Assembly (NCBI GenBank): GCA_018645845.1
Contig: JABGVY010000541.1
Location: 1-33,552 of the forward strand
Origin: Gammaproteobacteria bacterium
Lineage (GTDB): Bacteria > Pseudomonadota > Gammaproteobacteria > Pseudomonadales > Azotimanducaceae
Direction of reading: 5' to 3'
DNA: 33,552 nt
Shown here: piece by piece, positions 16,571 through 24,519 of the stretch
How positions within the stretch are numbered: position 1 is the first letter of the stretch
Layout of the letters: each line of letters begins with the position of its first letter
Translations under genes and position numbers: made by a program
The notes under the pieces: model-generated
What the model was told of the DNA's origin: nothing
The model's input: only the letters and a program-made list of their open reading frames with translations
Databases searched by the model: none

Positions 16571-17782
16571 TCAAACTTCGAGTGTGACGTCCCTCACACC
16601 AAATGGAAAAGCTGACACTCCCTGGGCAGCCTTTCGTCTTATCCGCTGCGAGCCCAGCGCAAACCCCGCTAAACGGCGAACGGGTTCGCCCCACCACGCG
16701 CGACTGAGTACAATTTTTGGCGGTTTCGCCTGCAGGTTTTGAATGTAATCAACCTCAATTCTGCGTTCTTTCTCTATGCTCTGCAGTGCGGAGGTCATCT
16801 CTGTTACTGATGTCGACGGGTTGTTCAATATAGGCACCAGATAATTAGCGGCAACAATCGCATCGCGCAGCGCAATATTGACGCCCTGCCCACCCACCGG
16901 TGACATCGTGTGCGCGGCATCCCCAATCAACAAGACCCCGGGCCCACTCCAACTATCGACGCAGTCAGACACGGTATCAAGGAGAAAAGGCTTTTGGGCA
17001 GCAGCGCTGTGAGCCCGTAAATGAGCCGCTAAATCGGGTGACACATGGCGCGCCATTTCTTCTATCCATGCTTCAATTCCTTTGTCGCGAAGCTCTCCAA
17101 AGGTCCCCTTAAGAATAACCCACCCTAGTTGCAAACTGTGATCCCAGGTATGGTATGCCACTAGCAAATGTCCACGACCAACATAGGCTTTTACGCCTGG
17201 CCAATCCTCCGGGCAAGGAAGTTTGCACCAGACAATGTCCATGGGAGGACTATTTTCGGTCACACCGTGATCGAGATGTTTGCGGACTACCGAGTTTCGA
17301 CCATCTGAACCGATAACCAGGTCGGCTGGCAGAAACCTATCACCGTCATCATCTCGAATGGTGACACCTGTAACAGCCCCACCTTCCTCAACCAATTCTT
17401 TCACTGACACGCCACGTTCAAATTTAAACCTGGGAAGTTTTTCGGCTTCTGCCACAATGGCTTCAAGTAGCGCAGGTTGAGAAATCGCAAGCGGGGGATG
17501 TCCCTGAAAAAACTCAGGGTCGAGATGTTCGGCCACTATCTGCTTGCTATTCATGTATAACGTAAAGTCTGGCGCGGCATGACTATCTGTTTGCGCCAAC
17601 GCTTCACCGAGCCCCATCTGATGCAGTGCTTCGATTCCACTAGGCATCAAGATTTCACCACGAAATTCCCTGGCGAAATCTCGACGCCGCTCCACCAGTG
17701 TCACAGCTATGCCACGATTCGCCAGCAAATAGGCAATACTTGCGCCTCCGGGCCCTGCGCCAACGACCACCACGTTTTTCAT
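16571..17782 (-). CDS. FAD-dependent aromatic-ring monooxygenase
   Basis: A 403-residue class A flavoprotein hydroxylase related to p-hydroxybenzoate hydroxylase. The N-terminal dinucleotide motif 'VVGAGPGGASIAYLLA', the central DG motif 'ADLVIGSDGRNSVVRK' and the FAD-ribityl GD motif 'LLIGDAAHTMSPVGGQG' are all present at normal spacing. It typically uses NAD(P)H and O2 to hydroxylate a phenolic ring. Transcription is in the same direction as the hpa genes, which end 189 bp upstream, but a palindromic candidate operator in the gap suggests its own promoter. It may supply a ring hydroxylation for the pathway; substrate is inferred only from context. Confidence 0.88.
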   Translation of the reverse strand: MKNVVVVGAGPGGASIAYLLANRGIAVTLVERRRDFAREFRGEILMPSGIEALHQMGLGEALAQTDSHAAPDFTLYMNSKQIVAEHLDPEFFQGHPPLAISQPALLEAIVAEAEKLPRFKFERGVSVKELVEEGGAVTGVTIRDDDGDRFLPADLVIGSDGRNSVVRKHLDHGVTENSPPMDIVWCKLPCPEDWPGVKAYVGRGHLLVAYHTWDHSLQLGWVILKGTFGELRDKGIEAWIEEMARHVSPDLAAHLRAHSAAAQKPFLLDTVSDCVDSWSGPGVLLIGDAAHTMSPVGGQGVNIALRDAIVAANYLVPILNNPSTSVTEMTSALQSIEKERRIEVDYIQNLQAKPPKIVLSRAWWGEPVRRLAGFALGSQRIRRKAAQGVSAFPFGVRDVTLEV

Positions 17783-17833
17783 GGCTAAGCCTTATGAGAC
17801 GTTTAAAAAAAAGAGAATAACTATTTTCACAGG

Positions 17834-17860
17834 GATATTCAGTCGATATTCTGAATATCG
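17834..17860. promoter_or_regulatory. Palindromic operator-like cluster upstream of the FAD monooxygenase
   Basis: Two overlapping inverted repeats share one right arm: GATATTCAG/CTGAATATC with an 8-base spacer (17834-17859), and CGATATTC-T-GAATATCG (17844-17860). They lie 52-78 bases upstream of the monooxygenase start, the expected place for a transcription-factor site. The cognate regulator is unknown and the motif differs from that near hpaE/hpaG. Confidence 0.55.
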
Positions 17861-17970
17861 AAGCAGCATCCAATGGCTTTCAATTAGCGAGCAACGGAAA
17901 TTGATTGCCTGATAACCGCTATACACTGTCAGGGGCTGGCAAAGCGTTCGGGTTGCGTAGCTCAAAATGG

Positions 17971-18771
17971 CTAAACAAAATCAACCTCAATGGAACCTGA
18001 TTTTCCATAATCAGCAAAGACACGATCCCCCGCCTTCACAGGCACGGGCCTTGTAAACGAGCCGGAGAGAATAACCTGGCCAGGCTCAAGGGCGATTCCA
18101 TGCGGAGCGAATCGTTTGCACACCCAGCGGATACCATGTGCAGGATGGCCCATCACCGCCGCGCCCATACCTGAATCTTCAATCTCATCATTAAGATAGA
18201 GCAAAGAACCAGCCCATTTGAGATCTATATCCTCCGGCGCAACTTTCTCGCCACCACAAATTATCCCGGCATTCGCCGCATTGTCAGCAATAGTGTCACA
18301 CACATTTCGGGTATAGCCCGTTTCAGGATCGACCCGACGACTTCTAGCCGAAATGAGTTCAAGCGCGGGCTGTACATAATCCGTGGCGTCCATCACCTCT
18401 TGAATAGAAACATTGTCTCCAAAAAGTCGCTTTTTCATCACGAACGCAAATTCTGATTCAATTCGCGGATCTAAATAATCTGCGGCTTTAAGCTTCGATT
18501 GATTTGGGAACAGCATCGCATCTGTCAGCACACCGTAATCCGGCGTATCGATATTCATCGCAACTTGCATCGTGCGCGAGGTCAGGCCGATCTTATATCC
18601 AATAATTTTTTCGCCATCCCTCAGCCTGCTGTCTATCCAGGCTTTTTGAATAGCATAGGCGTCGTCCATGTCCATACTAAAAGACATCGATAGCGCCTTA
18701 ATTTGTTCATGTTTCTTTTCCGCCTGGTACAGACGATCCGCCGCATCCGTAATCTGTTGTTGGGTCAACAT
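17971..18771 (-). CDS. hpaH: 2-oxo-hept-4-ene-1,7-dioate (OHED) hydratase
   Basis: A 266-residue protein of the hydratase/decarboxylase branch of the FAH superfamily, close to the 267 residues of enterobacterial HpaH. The visible hallmarks are 'GYKIGLTSRTMQ', the metal-binding 'RIESEFAFVMKK' acidic motif and 'PALELISARSR'. The enzyme adds water to 2-oxo-hept-4-ene-1,7-dioate in the homoprotocatechuate pathway. It is the fourth gene of the hpaE-hpaD-hpaF-hpaH series, with one base between the hpaF stop and its start. The HpaI aldolase that acts next is not in the window. Confidence 0.92.
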   Translation of the reverse strand: MLTQQQITDAADRLYQAEKKHEQIKALSMSFSMDMDDAYAIQKAWIDSRLRDGEKIIGYKIGLTSRTMQVAMNIDTPDYGVLTDAMLFPNQSKLKAADYLDPRIESEFAFVMKKRLFGDNVSIQEVMDATDYVQPALELISARSRRVDPETGYTRNVCDTIADNAANAGIICGGEKVAPEDIDLKWAGSLLYLNDEIEDSGMGAAVMGHPAHGIRWVCKRFAPHGIALEPGQVILSGSFTRPVPVKAGDRVFADYGKSGSIEVDFV

Positions 18772-18772
18772 C

Positions 18773-19141
18773 CTAAAAATTCCTGCTGTTAAACTTCACC
18801 TTTTCTTCCAACTCCCGCATCTCGTAAGAGAGCGTCACCGAATACTCAGCCATCAGCGGCTCGAGATGTTCCAGCATGATTTTCCAGAACGTTTCACCGG
18901 CTTGCATTCTGGTCGGTTCATCGCGGCCGCGACCCACTTTCATACTGAGGTTGAGAAAACCTTTATCAGGGGCACCATCGGCAACGCGGAAGTGCTCACA
19001 CTTGATAGCCCTGCTTCTCATTCCAGCCATCGGAAATATATTAGTTTCCGCCGCCTTCTGGTGCATCTTTTGCATTAAGCCCTGCAGGTCTAACAGTTCC
19101 TCTGGCAGATTAGCGGAGTACTCATAAATAAAATGTGCCAT
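18773..19141 (-). CDS. hpaF: 5-carboxymethyl-2-hydroxymuconate delta-isomerase
   Basis: A 122-residue tautomerase-superfamily protein, about the length of enterobacterial HpaF. The 'IFPMAGMRSRA', 'VADG' and 'MKVGRGRDEPTRMQAGE' segments match the family. It isomerises 5-carboxymethyl-2-hydroxymuconate. Unusually, the residue after the initiator Met is Ala, where the family normally has the proline that acts as catalytic base. It sits 26 bp after hpaD and one base before hpaH. The start is set by the conserved N-terminal strand HFIYEYS. Confidence 0.9.
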   Translation of the reverse strand: MAHFIYEYSANLPEELLDLQGLMQKMHQKAAETNIFPMAGMRSRAIKCEHFRVADGAPDKGFLNLSMKVGRGRDEPTRMQAGETFWKIMLEHLEPLMAEYSVTLSYEMRELEEKVKFNSRNF

Positions 19142-19167
19142 GTTTTTTACCCCCCAACATCTATAGC

Positions 19168-20016
19168 CTAAACCGGAAACTCAACATTGATTTGCCCCGT
19201 GCCAGAGCTGCCAAAGTAAGGACTGATAACCTCTGCCTTACCTCGGTACTGATCCCACCCTAATGCACCCAGCAACATTGCAGTGTCGTGCATAAATCCT
19301 TCACCGTGACACTTGTTCGCATACTCGGGCAATATTTCCGTGAAGCGTTCCCAGTCACCGTTCTGCCACATTTCAATCACACGATGGTCAAATTCTTCCA
19401 AAAAGGGAGACCAGACTTTATGCAAAAACTCATCGGCGGTACCATTTTGTGCAAACCTGTGTGACAAGGACCCAGAAGCGAATATGGCAACTTTACCGTC
19501 ATAATCATTTTCGATAGCCGACCGAAGCGCCCTTCCCGCGGTCGCGCTATCCTTCAGGTCATGCACCATAAGCAAAGAGGCAATTGAAACCACTTTGAAG
19601 TGCCGGTCTTCATTCATATAGCGCATAGGGACCAGGCTGCCGTATTCTAAACTCAAGCTGGTATCCTCATGAGCCCGCATGGACACCCCTGCTTTTGTGA
19701 CAGCATCTGCAATCAGGTGGCCAAGTTCAGGGTTACCATCATATTCGTAAGGTAAATTTTTAATGAAGTGAGGTAATTCGTTACTTGTATAGATTCCTTT
19801 AAAAAGCGGCGCGTTGTTCAGGTGATAGCCTGAATTGACTAACCAATGTGTATCAAACACAACAATCGTATCAACACCCAGAGCGCGACACCGTCTTGAA
19901 ATTTCCCGATGGCCTTCGATCGCGTGATCTCTGCAACCCTTGTGCGGCCCATCCATCTCAGACAGATACATAGAGGGGACATGCGTAATTTTAGCTGCGT
20001 AGGCGAGTTCGCCCAT
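19168..20016 (-). CDS. hpaD: 3,4-dihydroxyphenylacetate (homoprotocatechuate) 2,3-dioxygenase
   Basis: A 282-residue extradiol dioxygenase of the LigB (type II/class III) family, the ring-cleaving step that turns homoprotocatechuate into 5-carboxymethyl-2-hydroxymuconate semialdehyde. Probable iron ligands are His12 ('KITHVPS'), His57 ('FDTHWLV') and Glu239 ('CHGEGF'). The 'LSHRFAQNGTADEF' region holds the conserved second-sphere histidine. Length agrees with HpaD/HpcB proteins. It lies 31 bp after hpaE and 26 bp before hpaF, so one transcript is likely. Confidence 0.93.
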   Translation of the reverse strand: MGELAYAAKITHVPSMYLSEMDGPHKGCRDHAIEGHREISRRCRALGVDTIVVFDTHWLVNSGYHLNNAPLFKGIYTSNELPHFIKNLPYEYDGNPELGHLIADAVTKAGVSMRAHEDTSLSLEYGSLVPMRYMNEDRHFKVVSIASLLMVHDLKDSATAGRALRSAIENDYDGKVAIFASGSLSHRFAQNGTADEFLHKVWSPFLEEFDHRVIEMWQNGDWERFTEILPEYANKCHGEGFMHDTAMLLGALGWDQYRGKAEVISPYFGSSGTGQINVEFPV

Positions 20017-20047
20017 GGTAAATCTCCTTCTCTACACTCTAAACGGT

Positions 20048-21577
20048 CTATCTACCCAAGACGGGTACATTGTGAAGGTCATGTGCAATACAAACGTTCT
20101 TGGTTTCCATGTAAAAATCGAAACTAAAGTCACCTCCGTCCCGACCTATCCCGCTGGCTTTCATGCCACCAAAGGGTGATGGCAGGTTCCTGTTATTCTC
20201 GGAATTAAACCAGAGCATACCCGCCTCCAAATTCTTTGCCAGACGCATTGTTCTCCCCACATCTTTAGTCCAGACATACCCAGCCAGTCCGTACGGCGTA
20301 TCATTAGCCATCCGAACGGCATCTTCTTCTGAATCAAATGTCATCGCCGTCAACACCGGGCCAAATATCTCTTCTCTTGCGACCCGCATACTGTTATCGG
20401 CCTCTGTGAATAGAGTCGGGCAAATATAATTACCATCACCCAGGGTTTCTATTGCATAACCACCTACGGCTGTTGTTGCACCATCGCTTTTCGCGACATC
20501 CATATAACTCATGACTTTTTGAAAATGCGCCCGGCTGACAACCGGCCCTACCTCTGTCTCAGGATCAAGGGGATGACCGACCTTCAGGTTTTCTACCCTT
20601 TCTTTAAGCGCAGCCATAAACTCAGCCTGGATCCCCTGTTGCACCAACAACCTTGAACTCGACGTACAACGCTGACCGTTAAGGCTGTAAAGCATAAACA
20701 CCACGGCGTCCAGCGCACGGTCAAAATCGGCATCATCAAAAACGATGACAGGGTTTTTACCACCCAACTCAAAGTGAACGCGTTTTAGCGTATCGGCAGC
20801 CTGGCGCATGATATGCGTGCCGGTAGCACTTTCACCGACTAACGCGACAGCTTTGATTGCCGGGTGTTCTGTCAACCGTTTACCCGCGGTTTCACCAAAG
20901 CCATTGACGGTATTTAGGACACCATCCGGAATCCCTGCCTCTTTGGCAACTTCAGCCAACAGCAGCGCACTCAGAGGTGACATTTCCGCAGGTTTGTGCA
21001 CAACAGTACAGCCCGCCGCAAGTGCCGGTGCAATTTTCCAGGTCGATAGCATAAACGGTGTATTCCACGGCGTGATAACACCCACCGGCCCTACCGGCAT
21101 TCGCATGGTGTAATTGGTATGAACATCCTGGTAAAGCGCTTGGCCATTGACAGCTTCAGGCGCTTTGTCAGCAAAAAAACGAAAGTTGTCTGCTCCCCTG
21201 AGTGCCGCCTGCTTCATAAATCGAATTGGCTGCCCACAGTCCATCGATTCGATCAGTGCGATTTCCTCTGCACGCGCGGCAATTTTGTCTGCAAAGTGGT
21301 TAAGCAGTTTCTTACGAGCGGCTCCAGACATATCCCGCCAGTCGGCGAAAGCAGCCTTGGCGGCATCACAAGCCCGGTCTATATCCTGATTACTACCGGA
21401 CACAACCTTACCGAGTGTTGTATTGTCAACGGGTGTAAAGTTCTCAAAGGTCTCAGCGTTTGTGGGCACTTCAAATTGGCCGTTGATGAAATGCCCTGTG
21501 ATATTCTCACTAAATCTTTGCAGATAAGATTTCGCTTTGCCCAGATTTTCCTCATTGCTCACTTTGTTGTTCGACAT
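20048..21577 (-). CDS. hpaE: 5-carboxymethyl-2-hydroxymuconate semialdehyde dehydrogenase
   Basis: A 509-residue NAD-dependent aldehyde dehydrogenase. The active-site Glu270 ('FELGGKNP') and Cys304 ('GQRCTSSSR') are intact, and 'GVITPWNTPFMLSTWKIAPALAAGC' matches the cofactor-binding region. Gene context (directly before hpaD, hpaF and hpaH) identifies it as the enzyme oxidising the ring-cleavage semialdehyde. It is the first gene of the minus-strand operon and is divergent from the hpaG-like gene, with candidate regulator sites in the 117-bp gap. Confidence 0.93.
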   Translation of the reverse strand: MSNNKVSNEENLGKAKSYLQRFSENITGHFINGQFEVPTNAETFENFTPVDNTTLGKVVSGSNQDIDRACDAAKAAFADWRDMSGAARKKLLNHFADKIAARAEEIALIESMDCGQPIRFMKQAALRGADNFRFFADKAPEAVNGQALYQDVHTNYTMRMPVGPVGVITPWNTPFMLSTWKIAPALAAGCTVVHKPAEMSPLSALLLAEVAKEAGIPDGVLNTVNGFGETAGKRLTEHPAIKAVALVGESATGTHIMRQAADTLKRVHFELGGKNPVIVFDDADFDRALDAVVFMLYSLNGQRCTSSSRLLVQQGIQAEFMAALKERVENLKVGHPLDPETEVGPVVSRAHFQKVMSYMDVAKSDGATTAVGGYAIETLGDGNYICPTLFTEADNSMRVAREEIFGPVLTAMTFDSEEDAVRMANDTPYGLAGYVWTKDVGRTMRLAKNLEAGMLWFNSENNRNLPSPFGGMKASGIGRDGGDFSFDFYMETKNVCIAHDLHNVPVLGR

Positions 21578-21602
21578 GCTCTCACCTTAATGCCTTATTA
21601 CA

Positions 21603-21675
21603 TAACATGTTAATCAATAATGCTGGATAATACCATTTTATTGGCTTATTATCCGAATATATCCATAACAAGTTA
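21603..21675. promoter_or_regulatory. Candidate HpaR operators in the hpaE-hpaG divergent region
   Basis: A perfect palindrome TAACATGTTA (21603-21612) and a one-mismatch copy TAACAAGTTA (21666-21675) lie 63 bp apart centre to centre, six turns of B-DNA. Both have CA on the left and AA-rich sequence on the right. Between them is another inverted repeat, GGATAATA (21625-21632) and TATTATCC (21647-21654). A MarR-type regulator gene (hpaR) is close by. Assignment to HpaR is inference. Confidence 0.6.
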
Positions 21676-21694
21676 AGCTATTAAGGTTTTTACT

Positions 21695-22573
21695 ATGCGC
21701 TTTCTCTCTTTCATGAATGGCCACCATTCCGCTCAATCCCATAGCTCCTGGGGCGCCATTACGGAGCAGGGAATCATTGACCTCGGCGGACGAATGAAAT
21801 GCGACTTCAAGCAGGCCATTAGTAGTGGTCGCCTGAATGAGGCGCAAGAGCTCGCTTCCGGGCTATCGCCTGATGTAAACACTGATGAGATCACCTATCT
21901 TCCACCTGTTGCTAATCCCGAAAAAATTGCCTGCATTGGCGTCAATTACGCTAACCGGAACGCTGAGTATAAAGACGGATCCAAAGAAGCAAAATTTCCG
22001 AGTCTCTTTATGCGAACACCCGATTCCTTGGTAGGCCATGGTCATCATCTGCTGCGACCACCTGAGTCAGACCAATTGGATTATGAAGGCGAGATTGTCG
22101 TCATCATAGGTCAGGGGGGTCGCCGCATATCAGAAGACAATGCCTATGATCATATCGCAGGGCTCACTATTATGAACGAGGGGACGATCCGGGACTGGCT
22201 AAGGCATTCTAAATTTAATGTTACGCAGGGTAAGAACTTTTACCATTCTGGTAGCGTCGGCCCCTGGATGGTCACCGCCGATGAATTCACCCCCGCCCTC
22301 TACGAGGATATGACCGTGAGAACTCGGGTCAACGGCGAAGAACGGCAGCACGATACAACCAACAACATGACCTTCCCAATCAAGTACCTGATCGCGTATA
22401 TGTCACAGTTTTTCAATCTAAAACCCGGGGATATGATTGCCACTGGGACGCCCAATGGTGCCGGCGCTCGATTCGAGCCCCCACGCTACCTGAAACCAGG
22501 TGACGTTGTTGAAGTTGAGGTTGAAGGAGTCGGCATCCTGTCGAATGAGGTTATAGATGAGGTTGTTGAATAG
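21695..22573 (+). CDS. FAH-family isomerase/decarboxylase, HpaG-like
   Basis: A 292-residue fumarylacetoacetate-hydrolase-superfamily protein. The metal-binding acidic motif 'DYEGEIVVIIG' and the 'KNFYHSGSVGPWMV' and 'GDMIATGTPNG' segments are present. In the homoprotocatechuate pathway this superfamily supplies HpaG, which decarboxylates 5-oxo-pent-3-ene-1,2,5-tricarboxylate and isomerises the product. Enterobacterial HpaG is a fusion of two such domains of about 430 residues, whereas this has only one. It may do both steps, or a second subunit may be encoded elsewhere. It faces hpaE across a shared promoter region and its stop codon lies in a 12-bp tandem repeat. Confidence 0.82.
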   Translation: MRFLSFMNGHHSAQSHSSWGAITEQGIIDLGGRMKCDFKQAISSGRLNEAQELASGLSPDVNTDEITYLPPVANPEKIACIGVNYANRNAEYKDGSKEAKFPSLFMRTPDSLVGHGHHLLRPPESDQLDYEGEIVVIIGQGGRRISEDNAYDHIAGLTIMNEGTIRDWLRHSKFNVTQGKNFYHSGSVGPWMVTADEFTPALYEDMTVRTRVNGEERQHDTTNNMTFPIKYLIAYMSQFFNLKPGDMIATGTPNGAGARFEPPRYLKPGDVVEVEVEGVGILSNEVIDEVVE

Positions 22574-22624
22574 ATAGTTGAATAGACGGTTGAATAGACG
22601 GTTAAATAGACGGTTAAATAGAAG
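22565..22624 (+). repeat. 12-bp tandem repeat after the hpaG-like gene
   Basis: Five consecutive 12-base units of GTTGAATAGACG with small variations (ATA, ACG, ACG, ACG, AAG endings; GTTAA in the last two). The first unit contains the TAG stop of the hpaG-like gene, and because 12 is a multiple of three every further unit repeats the stop in frame. The array ends 17 bases before the hpaR start codon and so sets the gap between two co-directional genes. Confidence 0.85.
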
Positions 22625-22641
22625 GACGACTAGAGGCTTCA

Positions 22642-23097
22642 GTGACTAGCTCACAAAACGAAACACTGCGCGCATTTGATCGCTCACTGCCCATGGCATT
22701 ACTACGTGCCAGGGAAGCAGTCATGAAAAAATTCACTCCTTCATTACGCGAAAACGGTCTATCACCGCAACAGTGGCGGGTCATTAGGGCTCTGAATGAA
22801 GAGGCAGGGCTCGACATCACAGAATTAGCAAATAGATGTTTCTTGCTAATGCCCAGCCTTTCACGAATCATCCAAAACTTGGAGAAACGTGAGCTGGTCA
22901 GTCGAAACCAGTCTTCATTAGACAATCGAAAATCGGTTATATCAATCACTGGGTCTGGCAAGAAACTGTTTCAAAAGATCGCGCCAAAATCAGTTGAACG
23001 CTATGACCTGATAACTGAAAAATTTGGCTACGGTAAGCTTGAGTTACTTTACGAATTGTTAGACGAGTTGATTGAAAAAATTGATGAGAAAGACTAA
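22642..23097 (+). CDS. hpaR: MarR-family regulator of the homoprotocatechuate pathway
   Basis: A 151-residue MarR-type winged-helix repressor starting at GTG, with TAGAGG about six bases upstream. The N-terminal 'LPMALLRAREAVMKKFTPSL', 'LSPQQWRVIRAL' and 'FLLMPSLSRIIQNLEKRELVSR' segments closely parallel enterobacterial HpaR, including the recognition helix and the wing ('SLDNRKSVISITGSG'). HpaR-type proteins repress the hpa operon and respond to pathway aromatics. It is downstream of the hpaG-like gene and 23 bp before the P450. The divergent region at 21578-21694 contains its likely sites. Confidence 0.88.
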   Translation: MTSSQNETLRAFDRSLPMALLRAREAVMKKFTPSLRENGLSPQQWRVIRALNEEAGLDITELANRCFLLMPSLSRIIQNLEKRELVSRNQSSLDNRKSVISITGSGKKLFQKIAPKSVERYDLITEKFGYGKLELLYELLDELIEKIDEKD

Positions 23098-23120
23098 CCA
23101 ATATCGATGCGGAAAGAACC

Positions 23121-24431
23121 ATGAACAACGATAAGGACGACGCCTACCACAAGATCAGTGTTCCACCTGCGACCCAACCAACCGGATGCCCTGTTGATTC
23201 TTCGTTCACACCATTTGACGAAGACTATCTGGCTAATCCATACCCCCAGCTTGAAGCCTTGATGTCGGACAAACCTATTTTCTATGCCGAAGAACTCGGC
23301 TACCTGGTGGTGACGGGAATGGATAACGTCACGGCAGTATTAAAGAACCACGAAGTCTTTTCATCGGAGAATGTTCAAGACCCTGTTTTCCCGGTCTGTG
23401 AAAAAGCCACCGCAGTGATGTCCGCCGCCGACTATAACCCGAAAGCAGTGATGTCGAATTGCCAGCAACCCGACCACACTCGAATCCGCAAGCACAGCCG
23501 TGATGGTTTTAACGCGCGCCGCATGAACCTGCTCGAACCCTACATCCGCGAGACGACCTCCGATTTAATTTCTCAAATGATCGCCGGTGGACAACAATCG
23601 GAAGTTGTTTCTTCTCTAGCACATGCTCTGCCAGGACGGGTAATTTTCCGGCTTATTGGTTTTCCGGAAATTGACGATGAGCAGCTAATCTTCTGGACTT
23701 CAAACCGTCTGATCTTCACCTGGGGCAAACCCACCGATAAGGCACAGACACAAATTGCGGAGAACATGCTGAAATATTGGCGGTATTGCCGGGAATTTGT
23801 TGCTCAAAAAGACAAGGCGCCCGCAGACGATCTTACCTCTGAATTACTAGCGGCTCACAAAGCAGACCCCGAAGGCCTTACTTACCGTGAGGTGGAGTCG
23901 ATCATTTACGGTCTGTCATTCGCTGGGCATGAGATCGTCAGCAACTTTATTTCTCTAACACTCATGAACATTCTTCCCGAACGGGAGCATTGGGAGGCGT
24001 TAGTCAATGACCCGTCACTCATACCCAATGCGCTGGAAGAGATCCTACGAGCCGATTCGCCGCAAACCAGCTGGCGGCGGGTCGCCACTCAGGATACGCA
24101 TCTAGATGGCGTCGACATTCCCAAAGGCACCAGAATTTTCGTCAGTCTGGGTGCAGCCAATCATGATCCAGCGCTTTTTCCTACACCATCGAAATTCATT
24201 CCAGACCGAAATAACGCGAACAAACATATTTCTTTTGGCCACGGTATCCATTTCTGCCTGGGCGCCAGGCTTGCTCGTCTTGAAGCTCAAATCGCAATTG
24301 AGATACTCGCTAAGCGACTTCCTAAACTGCGTCTGGTAGAAAACCAAGAATTATCATTTGCGCCGAACATTACATTTCGAGGACCTTCCACACTGTACGT
24401 AGAATGGGATAAACCAGACGAACAAACATAA
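23121..24431 (+). CDS. Cytochrome P450
   Basis: A 436-residue soluble bacterial P450. The haem-thiolate loop 'FGHGIHFCLGARLARLE' gives Cys379 as the iron ligand, and the K-helix ExxR motif is 'EEILRAD'. In the I-helix, the usual AGx(D/E)T oxygen-activation motif reads 'AGHEIV', so the conserved threonine is replaced. It follows hpaR by 23 bp and precedes an aromatic-acid transporter, so it is plausibly part of the same transcript. It could hydroxylate or demethylate an aromatic precursor of homoprotocatechuate. It needs a ferredoxin and reductase, neither of which is nearby. Confidence 0.92.
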   Translation: MNNDKDDAYHKISVPPATQPTGCPVDSSFTPFDEDYLANPYPQLEALMSDKPIFYAEELGYLVVTGMDNVTAVLKNHEVFSSENVQDPVFPVCEKATAVMSAADYNPKAVMSNCQQPDHTRIRKHSRDGFNARRMNLLEPYIRETTSDLISQMIAGGQQSEVVSSLAHALPGRVIFRLIGFPEIDDEQLIFWTSNRLIFTWGKPTDKAQTQIAENMLKYWRYCREFVAQKDKAPADDLTSELLAAHKADPEGLTYREVESIIYGLSFAGHEIVSNFISLTLMNILPEREHWEALVNDPSLIPNALEEILRADSPQTSWRRVATQDTHLDGVDIPKGTRIFVSLGAANHDPALFPTPSKFIPDRNNANKHISFGHGIHFCLGARLARLEAQIAIEILAKRLPKLRLVENQELSFAPNITFRGPSTLYVEWDKPDEQT

Positions 24432-24519
24432 ACTTTCACGGCGGGGTTAACTCATCACTACTCAATCAACAAATATCAGCGAACTAATAGATCACGGAAA
24501 TTTTTCTGGTCGACAAATA

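Noticed and set aside
22565-22624. Possible CRISPR-like repeats
   Set aside because: Units are contiguous 12-mers without spacers, so this is a simple tandem repeat. No CRISPR array or cas gene was seen.
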